Source: Paractinoplanes atraurantiacus
GTDB lineage: Bacteria > Actinomycetota > Actinomycetes > Mycobacteriales > Micromonosporaceae
DNA: 64,000 nucleotides
Assembly (NCBI RefSeq): GCF_900215205.1
Contig: NZ_OBDY01000001.1
Location: 1,174,786 to 1,238,785 of the forward strand
Direction of reading: 5' to 3'
Of this stretch, positions 15,931 through 23,600 are shown piece after piece. Position numbers and translations under genes: made by a program. The notes under the pieces are model-generated. The model was not told where the DNA came from. It ran no database searches and was given only the letters and a program-made list of their open reading frames with translations. Numbering within the stretch: position 1 is the stretch's first letter; each line of letters starts with the position of its first letter.

Positions 15931-17193
15931 TCAGAGGCGGTGCGCCTGGCGGTCGGTGGTGACGCCGCGGGTGTCGAAGAAGCGCTTCGCGAGGCCGGCC
16001 AGGTGGTCGGCGTCGTACTCGCGGTGGTTCTGCACCAGGATCACCAGGTCGGCCGAGGTGGCGGCGCCCTCCAGGTCGTCGGTGCGGGAGACCTCCACGT
16101 CGCCCACCGTCCACTGAGGAACGTGCGGGTCGTGGTAGAGCACTGTCGCGCCTAGCGCGGCCAGCTGACGGGCCAGCGGGGTGGCCGGCGACTCACGCTG
16201 GTCGGCGATGTTCGGCTTGTAGGTGACCCCGAGCAGCAGCACGGTGGCCCCGTGCACGGCCTGGCCGTCCGCGTTCAGCAGGTTCTGCGCCCGCCGGGCC
16301 ACATAGTCGGGCATGGTTGCGTTGATCTCCTGGGCCAGCTCGACGAAACGGAACGGATAGCCCAGCCGGCTGCGGACGTTGTGGCTCAGGTAGTTCGGGT
16401 CGATCGGGATGCAGTGCCCGCCCACGCCGGGCCCGGGATAGAAGGCCTGGAAGCCGAACGGCTTCGTGGCGGCGGCCCGGATCACGTCCCACAGGTCGAT
16501 CTCGAGCTCGTGGCAGAACCGGGCCATCTCGTTGACCAGTGCGATGTTCACGTGCCGATAGGTGTTCTCGAGCAACTTCGCGGTCTCGGCCTCGCGGGTG
16601 CCGCGGGTGCGGACCACGGTGTCCACGAAACGGCCGTAGAAGGCGGCGGCCCGGTCGGTGCAGGCGGGCGTGTAGCCGCCGACCACCTTCGGGGTGTTGC
16701 GGGCGCCGAACCGTTCGTTGCCCGGGTCGATCCGCTCGGGCGAGAACGCCAGGTGGAAGTCGATGCCGGCGGTCAGCCCGGAAAGCCTTTCCAGCAACGG
16801 CCGGACGACCTCGTCGGTGGTGCCCGGATAGGTCGTCGACTCGAGCACCACCAGCATGCCGGGGCGCAGGTTGCGGCCGATCGCCTCGGTGGCGCCGATG
16901 ACCGCGCGCAGATCGGGGCCGTCGCCTTCGGCGAGAGGGGTGGGTACGCAGATGACGGCCGTCCCGGCGGCGGCGACGGCCCGCTCGTCGGTGGTCGGGT
17001 GGAAGCCGGCCGCGAGCATCTCGGCGACGTCGGCGTCGCTCAGGTCGTCGACGTGCGAGCGGCCGGCGGCCAGCGAGGCCACCACCGGAGGCTGCACGTC
17101 GAAGCCGGTCACGGTGAGCCCGGCCCGGGCCGCCTGTTGCGCGAGCGGCAGCCCGACGTAGCCGAGGCCGAGGATCACTACGTCCACGCTCAT
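15931..17193 (-). CDS. Nucleotide-sugar dehydrogenase (UDP-glucose/UDP-HexNAc dehydrogenase family)
   Basis: 420 residues. The N-terminal NAD-binding Rossmann motif is GLGYVGLP (9-16). The family's catalytic residues are present: CVPTP, SPER, the Lys in ETAKLLENT (206) and the nucleophilic Cys in GPGVGGHCIPIDP (261). It oxidises C6 of a UDP-hexose or UDP-HexNAc to the uronic acid using two NAD+. The GHCIPIDP form and overall length resemble WecC/WbpA/TuaD-like enzymes; which sugar is used cannot be told. It overlaps the upstream Stealth gene by 4 nt (ATGA), so the two form an operon that supplies and links an acidic sugar in the island's glycan. Confidence 0.88.
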   Translation of the reverse strand: MSVDVVILGLGYVGLPLAQQAARAGLTVTGFDVQPPVVASLAAGRSHVDDLSDADVAEMLAAGFHPTTDERAVAAAGTAVICVPTPLAEGDGPDLRAVIGATEAIGRNLRPGMLVVLESTTYPGTTDEVVRPLLERLSGLTAGIDFHLAFSPERIDPGNERFGARNTPKVVGGYTPACTDRAAAFYGRFVDTVVRTRGTREAETAKLLENTYRHVNIALVNEMARFCHELEIDLWDVIRAAATKPFGFQAFYPGPGVGGHCIPIDPNYLSHNVRSRLGYPFRFVELAQEINATMPDYVARRAQNLLNADGQAVHGATVLLLGVTYKPNIADQRESPATPLARQLAALGATVLYHDPHVPQWTVGDVEVSRTDDLEGAATSADLVILVQNHREYDADHLAGLAKRFFDTRGVTTDRQAHRL

Positions 17194-18947
17194 GACAGGG
17201 GCCTTTCGGCTAGACGGTGGCGGGTCGCCTGCCGTGCGATCACGGGCCGGCGGGTCGAGGACGCGGACATGGTGCCCGCGCGGGGTGTGCTGAGCTCCCA
17301 GCGCGAGGGGAACGGCAGATAGGCCGGGAGGAACTCGGCCAGCAGCGCCGCCTGCTCGCCGGCCAGCGCGGCCGGCGAGTCGGTGTCGTTGAGGCAGAAC
17401 GCGTCGAGGTTGCGGTTGTGCAGCAGCCGGGCCAGCCGGAACGGCGTCGACGGGTCGGCCAGGTCGGTGTACATGTACTCGATCTCGCCGGGGGCGGCCC
17501 GCCCGGTCAGATAGGCGTAGTACTGCTGGAGCCCGGAGAGCAGCGCGATGTCATCCGGGTGCCGGAACTGGTGCTCCGAGGTGGCACGGACCTCGTCGGC
17601 GAAGCGCAGCTCGATCTCGGCCAGCACGCTGCGCCGCGACGGGTGCGGCGTGTGCTTCATCTTGCGGGTCAGCACCCGGCCGAACGTGTCCCGGATCAGG
17701 TCCCGGTTGTTCTTGCCGGCCGAGTTGGCCGGGGTGTCGCCGGGCCGCCGCGGCGACGAGTCGACCCGGGCCCCGGACGGGAAGAACCGGGTCAGCCCGC
17801 CCGGCGTGAAGAACATCTCGGGCGGCACCGGGCGGCCCAGGAAGACGTCGTCGTTCAGATAGAGGAAATGCTCGGCCAGGCCCGGGATGCGGTGCAGCCG
17901 CGACTCGATCGCCTGCGAGTTGAAGGTCGGCAGCCGCCCGGTGTCGCCGAAGATCTCCCGGTGGCTGGCCACTGTCAGGTCGGCCCGGTCGAGATCGAGC
18001 CAGGCCGGCACCTGGTCGTCGGTGACCAGGAAGACGTGCCGGATCCAGGGCGCGAACGCGTGCAGCGAGCGCAGCGAGTAGCGCAGTTCGTCGCGGGAGG
18101 CGAAGCGCGACCGGTTCGCGGTCTGCCCGTTCGAGGCGGCCACCCAGCCGTTGTCGCGCAGTGCCCGCGCCTTGCGCTCGAACCAGGCCGGGTCCGCGCC
18201 GTCGACCCAGGTGTAGACGGCGTCGACCGGGAAGGCCACCCGGTCGGGGCTGACCATGGTGAAGACCTCGCGGGTGCGGTAGCGCGGCAGCGGGCCGGGC
18301 ACGCCGAACGAGCCGAAGACCGGCTCCGGGGCGAGCGTCGCCGGCTCGCCGGCCGGGATCGAGTCGGCCACCGGGTTGGGGCGCGGTGCGCTCAGGCGGC
18401 CGTCGGCGGCCCGCCACAGCTCGACGTCGCAGGCGTACTCGGTGCCGTAGACGAGGTGGCCGCCGTGGTCGGTGACCGGCCAGCAGACCCGCAGCAGGCG
18501 GGTGGTGTCGCGGCGGCCGGCGATCTCCAGGCGGCCCACCTCGGCCGAGGTGAGGGCTTCGAGCGCGGCCAGGACCCGGGCGCGGTCGGATTCGGGCACG
18601 GCCACGGCCGTACGGGTCAGCGATTCGGTGGGTACGCGAAACCAGTCGATGCCGGCGGTGGCCAGCGACGCGACGACCCGGTCGAGGTTCTCACGCCGTA
18701 CGGAAGCCGGATCTGACCAGAGGGAACGACGGGCCTCGAGGCGCGCCGCGGCCGTGCGGACCCGCAGAGCCGGCGCCTCGGCCGCAGGTGGCAGGAGCCG
18801 GCGCCGGGGTCCCAGCGGAACCACCCGCCGCGCCGCCCGAAGCCGGCGATCGGCCGGAAGGTGGGGCAGGAGCCGCAGCTCCATCTGGCGCATCACGCGC
18901 CGCCGGACAGGCCAGGGCGCCAGCCCGAGGATCCGCCGCAAGGGCAC
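17190..18947 (-). CDS. Stealth-family sugar-phosphate transferase (capsular polysaccharide phosphotransferase)
   Basis: 585 residues from GTG 18947, preceded by ggaaggac. The conserved Stealth regions are clear: CR1 (VDAVYTWVDGADP, about 241-253), CR2 (SRDELRYSLRSLHAFAPW and HVFLVTDDQVP, 284-314), CR3 (YLNDDVFLGRP, about 364-374) and a CR4-like C-terminal part. These proteins transfer hexose-1-phosphate from a nucleotide sugar, building phosphodiester-linked polymers like meningococcal group A capsule, and are related to GlcNAc-1-phosphotransferase. The N-terminal 240 residues are an extension seen in actinobacterial members. First gene of the operon with the UDP-sugar dehydrogenase. Confidence 0.88.
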   Translation of the reverse strand: MPLRRILGLAPWPVRRRVMRQMELRLLPHLPADRRLRAARRVVPLGPRRRLLPPAAEAPALRVRTAAARLEARRSLWSDPASVRRENLDRVVASLATAGIDWFRVPTESLTRTAVAVPESDRARVLAALEALTSAEVGRLEIAGRRDTTRLLRVCWPVTDHGGHLVYGTEYACDVELWRAADGRLSAPRPNPVADSIPAGEPATLAPEPVFGSFGVPGPLPRYRTREVFTMVSPDRVAFPVDAVYTWVDGADPAWFERKARALRDNGWVAASNGQTANRSRFASRDELRYSLRSLHAFAPWIRHVFLVTDDQVPAWLDLDRADLTVASHREIFGDTGRLPTFNSQAIESRLHRIPGLAEHFLYLNDDVFLGRPVPPEMFFTPGGLTRFFPSGARVDSSPRRPGDTPANSAGKNNRDLIRDTFGRVLTRKMKHTPHPSRRSVLAEIELRFADEVRATSEHQFRHPDDIALLSGLQQYYAYLTGRAAPGEIEYMYTDLADPSTPFRLARLLHNRNLDAFCLNDTDSPAALAGEQAALLAEFLPAYLPFPSRWELSTPRAGTMSASSTRRPVIARQATRHRLAERPLS

Positions 18948-19152
18948 GCCGTCGTCCTTCCGCCGGGGTCAGTCGCTGTCGCTGTGACCCTCAACTGGCG
19001 CCCGCGCCGTAAGTGACGCCCTATATCACCGGTATACGCGATTTGCCGGTGTGACGTGGCCGATCTTCAGGGGCCGACCCCTAAGGGATACGGCTGATGC
19101 GGCGGGTTGCTTCTCTGAGTCATGGTGGATTCACAACCTGGGGAGGCTGAAG

Positions 19153-19383
19153 ATGGGCAAGGCCATCGCATTTCTCGTGGCACTGATCGCCGGCGTCGTC
19201 GTGGTCGGCTGGGTCGCGGCCAACCTGATCGGGCCGGTGCTGTTCTACCTGATCGTGGGCGCTCTGGTGATCGGCGGCGGCTACTTCCTCTACGCCAAGG
19301 CCAAGAAGTCGATCTCTCAGGACGGGCGTACGCAGCGGCGGATCGAGGCCGCGACGAAGACCTACCGGATGCGCAACAAGTAA
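19153..19383 (+). CDS. Small two-TM membrane protein
   Basis: 76 residues from ATG 19153, which follows gggaggctgaag; the frame extends upstream to 19051 without a better ribosome site. There are two hydrophobic segments (about 4-24 and 26-46), separated by a very short loop, and a basic C-terminal tail (AKAKKSISQ, RRIEAATKTYRMRNK). The tail positions suggest cytoplasmic exposure. No family recognised. Upstream (18948-19152) is 205 bp without a gene, containing a short inverted repeat (caccgg ... ccggtg). Confidence 0.65.
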   Translation: MGKAIAFLVALIAGVVVVGWVAANLIGPVLFYLIVGALVIGGGYFLYAKAKKSISQDGRTQRRIEAATKTYRMRNK

Positions 19384-19448
19384 GGCTGCGCGCGGCCGGT
19401 TAGGCTTGCGGTGCACCACCCACCTTCTGACCATGGGGAAGTCGCACC

Positions 19449-21008
19449 GTGTTTGACACTTTGAGTGACCGCCTTTCCGGGATCTTCACCAAGCTCCGCG
19501 GCAAGGGCAAGCTCACCGATGCCGACATCGACGCCACCGCACGCGAGATCCGTCTCGCATTGCTGGAGGCCGATGTCGCGCTGCCCGTGGTCAAGTCCTT
19601 CATCTTCAACGTGAAGGAGCGGGCGCGCGGGGCCGAGGTCTCGCAGGCCCTCAACCCGGCCCAGCAGATCATCAAGATCGTCCACGAGGAGCTCATCAAC
19701 ATCCTCGGCGGCGAGGGGCGGCGGCTCCAGTTCGCCAAGCAGCCGCCCACGGTGATCATGCTGGCCGGCCTCCAGGGCTCCGGTAAGACCACCCTGGCCG
19801 GCAAGCTGTCCCGCTGGCTGAAGAACCAGGGACACCAGCCGCTGCTGGTCGCGGCCGACCTCCAGCGCCCCAACGCGGTCAACCAGCTCCAGGTGCTCGG
19901 CGGCCGGGCCGGCGTCGAGGTCTACGCCCCGCAGCCCGGCAACGGCGTCGGCGACCCGGTCCAGGTCGCGAAAGACTCGATCGAGCACGCGAAGCGGTCG
20001 GCCAAGGACATCGTCATCGTCGACACCGCCGGCCGTCTCGGCATCGACGCCGAGATGATGAAGCAGGCGGCCGACATCCGGGCCGCGGTCGACCCCGACG
20101 AGGTCATCTTCGTCATCGACGCCATGGTCGGCCAGGACGCGGTGCAGACGGCCGAGGCGTTCCGCGACGGCGTCGGCATCACCGGCGTGGTCCTCTCCAA
20201 GCTCGACGGTGACGCCCGAGGCGGTGCGGCCCTGTCGGTCCGGCACGTCACGGGCGAGCCGATCCTGTTCGCGTCGACCGGTGAGAAGCTCGAAGATTTC
20301 GACCTCTTCCACCCCGACCGGATGGCCAGCCGCATCCTCGGCATGGGCGACGTGCTCACCCTCATCGAGCAGGCCGAGCAGGCCTTCGACGAGGACCAGA
20401 AGGAGAAGATGACCGGCAAGCTGCTTGCCGGTGAGACCTTCACCCTCGAGGACTTCCTCGACCAGCTCATCGCGGTGCGCCGGATGGGCCCGATCGCCAA
20501 CATCCTCGGCATGATGCCGGGCATGGGGCAGATGAAGGCCCAGCTCGACGAGCTCGACGACAGCCACTTCGACAAGGTCACGGCGATCATCCGGTCGATG
20601 ACCCCCGGCGAGCGCCAGAACCCGAAGATCCTGAACGGCTCCCGCCGCGCCCGCATCGCGAACGGCTCCGGCGTGACCGTCATGGACGTCAACCAGCTGC
20701 TCAACCGCTTCACCGACGCCCAGAAGATGATGAAGCAGATGAGCGGCATGATGGGCCTGCCCGGCGGCCGCCGCAAGGCCACGAAGAGCCCCAAGAACAA
20801 GCGCAAGGGCACGAAGGGCGGCAACCGCCCCCGCGCCGGCGCCGGAGGCGGCGGCCTGCCGGCCGGCTTCCCGGGCGGCATGCCCCAGCTCCCGCCGGGC
20901 CTCGACCCGAACGCCCTGGGCGGAGCGGGCGGGCCGGGCGGCTTCAAGCTGCCCAACCTCGACTTCAACAAGCTGATGAAGCAGCAGAAGGACGACGACA
21001 ACCGCTGA
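19449..21008 (+). CDS. ffh: Signal recognition particle protein Ffh (SRP54)
   Basis: 519 residues. N domain (1-95), then the G domain with P-loop GLQGSGKTT (107-115), DTAGR near 192, and SKLDGDARGG, followed by a Met-rich M domain (MMPGMGQMK, MMKQMSGMMGLPGG) that binds 4.5S RNA and signal sequences. The tail is extended, Gly/Pro-rich and basic, as in other actinobacteria. The GTPase delivers ribosomes translating membrane proteins to FtsY. GTG 19449. A TAGGCT -10-like hexamer at 19401 could be its promoter. Confidence 0.97.
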   Translation: MFDTLSDRLSGIFTKLRGKGKLTDADIDATAREIRLALLEADVALPVVKSFIFNVKERARGAEVSQALNPAQQIIKIVHEELINILGGEGRRLQFAKQPPTVIMLAGLQGSGKTTLAGKLSRWLKNQGHQPLLVAADLQRPNAVNQLQVLGGRAGVEVYAPQPGNGVGDPVQVAKDSIEHAKRSAKDIVIVDTAGRLGIDAEMMKQAADIRAAVDPDEVIFVIDAMVGQDAVQTAEAFRDGVGITGVVLSKLDGDARGGAALSVRHVTGEPILFASTGEKLEDFDLFHPDRMASRILGMGDVLTLIEQAEQAFDEDQKEKMTGKLLAGETFTLEDFLDQLIAVRRMGPIANILGMMPGMGQMKAQLDELDDSHFDKVTAIIRSMTPGERQNPKILNGSRRARIANGSGVTVMDVNQLLNRFTDAQKMMKQMSGMMGLPGGRRKATKSPKNKRKGTKGGNRPRAGAGGGGLPAGFPGGMPQLPPGLDPNALGGAGGPGGFKLPNLDFNKLMKQQKDDDNR

Positions 21009-21037
21009 CCATGCCTGGTCGGGCATAAAGTAGTCAC

Positions 21038-21133
21038 ATGACTGCCCCCGTGCCCGTCGGGACCGTCGACTACCTGGCGAGCCTTCCGGACGATCCGCGC
21101 TGTGAGCTGATCGACGGGGGGCTCGTTTTACGA
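21038..21133 (+). pseudogene. Uma2-family gene fragment (N-terminus only)
   Basis: About 32 codons from ATG 21038 (TVDYLASLPDDPRCELIDGG) match the start of the two Uma2 genes that follow (TVDDIADLPEDLRYELIEGR). The similarity then stops and the frame runs into the leader of the next gene. It looks like a deleted third copy. The frame stays open into the intact gene, so a long fused reading frame from 21038 is misleading. Confidence 0.6.
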
Positions 21134-21151
21134 TGGCGTAGGCAGCTGAGT

Positions 21152-21228
21152 CCGAAATGGCACGGAGCAACTAGTCACGGAGCTAGTATGGTGAGTCGCG
21201 ATCCCATCGAGGAGGAATCGATGACCGC
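21152..21228 (+). repeat. Duplicated Uma2 leader, copy 1
   Basis: This 77-bp segment ends at the start codon region of the first Uma2 gene and recurs at 21824-21902. Shared features are ggagcaactag, ggagctagtat (a possible TAGTAT -10) and gatcccatcgaggaggaatc with a strong ribosome site gaggagg. Confidence 0.75.
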
Positions 21229-21823
21229 TGCACTTCGGCTTCCCGACCCCAGCCTGCTTCAGCGGCGGGACCTGACTGTCGACGACATTGCCGACCTTCC
21301 TGAGGATCTTCGATATGAATTGATCGAAGGAAGGCTTGTCTTGTCCCCCCGAGCCAAGACCACGCATCAGCTTCTGAGCAAGAAGATCGGCGACGCCATC
21401 GAGGTGAACTGCCCCGACGAGTTCATGATCAACATAGAGCAGGCGGTCCTGATCGGGCCGGGTACGGAGCTTCATCCGGATGTCGTTCTTCTGCGGGAGG
21501 AGAGCGGTGACTGCTCGCCGGTCCTTCCGGAAGACGTCCTCCTTGCCGTCGAAGTCGTCTCGGCCTCTTCAAAGTCGACCGATCGAGGATTCAAGCTCAA
21601 GCAGTACGCGGCGGTGGAGATTCCGTCCTATTGGATCGTCGACCCGCTGGCCGAGCGGGTCACCTTCACTCAGTTCGTGCTGAGCGCTCCGGGGGTGTAC
21701 GACCAGGTGGTCGAGACGAGCGCTCTCGTGACGGTTCATCAGCCGTGGGAGATCACGCTGGACCTTCCGGCCTGGACGCGGCGGCGGGACCGGATCAGAA
21801 GCAACAACCGGCCTCGCCGGTGA
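21221..21823 (+). CDS. Uma2-family (DUF820) PD-(D/E)XK-like protein, copy A
   Basis: 200 residues from ATG 21221, 7 nt after gaggagg. It has the Uma2 fold signature: LPEDLRYELIEGRLVLSP, an acidic strand (ELHPDVVLL), then VLLAVEVVSASSKSTDR and KLKQYAAVEIPSYWIVDP. The PD...EV-Sx-S arrangement matches the restriction-endonuclease-like core. Uma2 genes are abundant in actinomycetes and cyanobacteria; their biological role is not settled. It shares its leader and much of its sequence with the next gene, a recent tandem duplicate. Confidence 0.85.
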   Translation: MTAALRLPDPSLLQRRDLTVDDIADLPEDLRYELIEGRLVLSPRAKTTHQLLSKKIGDAIEVNCPDEFMINIEQAVLIGPGTELHPDVVLLREESGDCSPVLPEDVLLAVEVVSASSKSTDRGFKLKQYAAVEIPSYWIVDPLAERVTFTQFVLSAPGVYDQVVETSALVTVHQPWEITLDLPAWTRRRDRIRSNNRPRR

Positions 21824-21902
21824 CCGGAAAATGTCATGGAGCAACTAGGCGCGGAGCTAGTATGATGAGTGGCGATCCCATCGAGGAGGAATCGATGACC
21901 GC
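21824..21902 (+). repeat. Duplicated Uma2 leader, copy 2
   Basis: Matches 21152-21228 with a few substitutions and a 2-bp length difference. The block from gcgatcccatcgaggagg to the start codon is identical, marking the duplication boundary upstream of the coding sequence. Confidence 0.75.
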
Positions 21903-22491
21903 TTCCCTGCAGCTCGTTGATCCGCGCCTGCTCGAGCGGCGAGACCTGACTGTCGACGACCTGGTGGACCTTCCCGAGGATCTCCACTACGAGTTGATCG
22001 ACGGAAGGCTCGTCTTGACCCCGTCCGCAGTGCCTCTGCATCAAAACATCAGCACCTACGTCTTGATGGCGATGCATCAGTATCGGCCACCCGACTTCTA
22101 TCTCAGCTCGGACCAGTCGGTTTGGCTGGACGGTCGCAACGAGCGCCGTCCGGACGTCGTGGTCATTCCGTTCTCGAAAGGCCTTCGATCGCCGCAACGT
22201 GTGGAAGACGTCTCTCTCGCGGTCGAGGTGATCTCACCATCCTCCAAGATCTACGATCGAAAACGTAAGTGGGATGACTACGCCCGAGCGGGGATCCCGC
22301 TCTACTGGATCATTGATCCGCTGGCTGAACGCGTGACGTTCACCGAGTTCGCCCTCGATGCGGATGGCCAGTATCGCCTTCAGCAGGAAAGCGATCAGCG
22401 AGTCGCGATCGAGAAGCCATGGCGGATCACGCTCGACCTGCCGGCGTGGACTCGTGAGCGGGATCGGCTCAGAGAGGCCGACCAGCCCTGA
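21895..22491 (+). CDS. Uma2-family (DUF820) PD-(D/E)XK-like protein, copy B
   Basis: 198 residues from ATG 21895 with the same gaggagg ribosome site. Landmarks are LPEDLHYELIDGRLVLTP, RRPDVVVIP, LAVEVISPSSKIYDR, WDDYARAGIPLYWIIDP and RITLDLPAWTRERDRL. The ends are closely similar to copy A while the middle (about residues 40-100) is diverged, which suggests either divergence after duplication or partial conversion. Function unknown; a nuclease-like fold is inferred from the family. Confidence 0.85.
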   Translation: MTASLQLVDPRLLERRDLTVDDLVDLPEDLHYELIDGRLVLTPSAVPLHQNISTYVLMAMHQYRPPDFYLSSDQSVWLDGRNERRPDVVVIPFSKGLRSPQRVEDVSLAVEVISPSSKIYDRKRKWDDYARAGIPLYWIIDPLAERVTFTEFALDADGQYRLQQESDQRVAIEKPWRITLDLPAWTRERDRLREADQP

Positions 22492-22523
22492 CAGGTGAAT
22501 GTGCCGTCGGGTAGGACTGTCCT

Positions 22524-23600
22524 ATGGCTTTTCATGTGCGCGGGGCAATCCTGCCCGATGGGGACGTGAAGGATCTCTGGCTGGTGGGGGATCGGGTCAC
22601 GTTCGAGCCGGTCCGGGATGCGGAGACCATCAGTGACGGTGGGTTCGTGGTGCCGGGGCTGGTGGATGCGCACTGCCATCTCGGGATCGCTCTGGGGGCC
22701 AAGCCCATCGAAAGCCTTGATCAGGCTCGGGAGCTGGCGGGGCGGGATCGGGACGCCGGAGTGCTCGCGCTGCGGGATGCGGGGTCGCCGTTTCCGTATC
22801 CGGAGCTGGATGACGAAGCGGGGATTCCGCGGCTGGCCCGGGCCGGGCGGCATGTGGCGCCGCCGAAACGCTATCTGCGTGGGGTGGGGATCGAGGTCGA
22901 GGCTCCTGATGTCGCCGATGCCGTGGCGGCGCAGGCCAAGGCCGGTAACGGCTGGGTCAAGCTGGTCGGGGACTGGATCGACCGGGGGGTCGGTGACCTG
23001 GCGCCCTCGTGGGACGAGGCGACCATGACCGCGGCGGTCGAGGCGGCGCACGCCGCCGGGGTGCGGGCCGCCGTGCACACGTTCTCCGAGGAGGGCGTGG
23101 CGATGATGGTGCGGGCGGGTGTCGACTCCGTCGAGCACGGGACGGGGCTGTCGCTCGACCTGATCGACGAGATGGCGCGGCGAGGGACGGCCCTCGTGCC
23201 CACGATGATCAACATCAGGACGTTCGGGAAGATCGCGGAGCAGGCGCGGGGGAAGTTCGACGGGTACGCCGATCACATGATCGAGCTGCGTGACCGGTTC
23301 CCGTCGGTGGTGCGGGCGGCGTACGAGGCGGGGGTGCCGATCTACGTCGGGACCGACGCCGGTGGAGGCATCCGGCACGGGCTGGTCGCCGAGGAGATGC
23401 TGATCCTCGAGGAGGCGGGCCTGCCGGCCGGGGAGATTCTGGCCAGTGCCTCGTGGCGGGCCCGCGAGTGGCTCGGCTTTCCGGGGCTCGTCGAGGGCGG
23501 CCTCGCCGACCTGGTGGTCTACGAGGCCGACCCCCGGCGCGATCTGCGCGTCGTGCGCGCGCCCAGCCGGATCGTGCTGCGCGGTCAGGTCATCCGGTAA
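22524..23600 (+). CDS. Metal-dependent amidohydrolase (imidazolonepropionase-like)
   Basis: 358 residues. The amidohydrolase-superfamily metal site is visible: DAHCH after PGLV (first two His), a Lys in WVKLVGDWID (probably the carboxylated bridge or a substitute), VHTFS, EHGTGL and TDAGGG. The flanking small beta domain at both ends (VRGAILPDGDVKDLWLVGD and ADLVVYEADPRRDL) is typical. It hydrolyses an amide or cyclic amide; the substrate cannot be told from sequence. Its last 11 bp overlap the end of the convergent gene. Confidence 0.85.
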   Translation: MAFHVRGAILPDGDVKDLWLVGDRVTFEPVRDAETISDGGFVVPGLVDAHCHLGIALGAKPIESLDQARELAGRDRDAGVLALRDAGSPFPYPELDDEAGIPRLARAGRHVAPPKRYLRGVGIEVEAPDVADAVAAQAKAGNGWVKLVGDWIDRGVGDLAPSWDEATMTAAVEAAHAAGVRAAVHTFSEEGVAMMVRAGVDSVEHGTGLSLDLIDEMARRGTALVPTMINIRTFGKIAEQARGKFDGYADHMIELRDRFPSVVRAAYEAGVPIYVGTDAGGGIRHGLVAEEMLILEEAGLPAGEILASASWRAREWLGFPGLVEGGLADLVVYEADPRRDLRVVRAPSRIVLRGQVIR

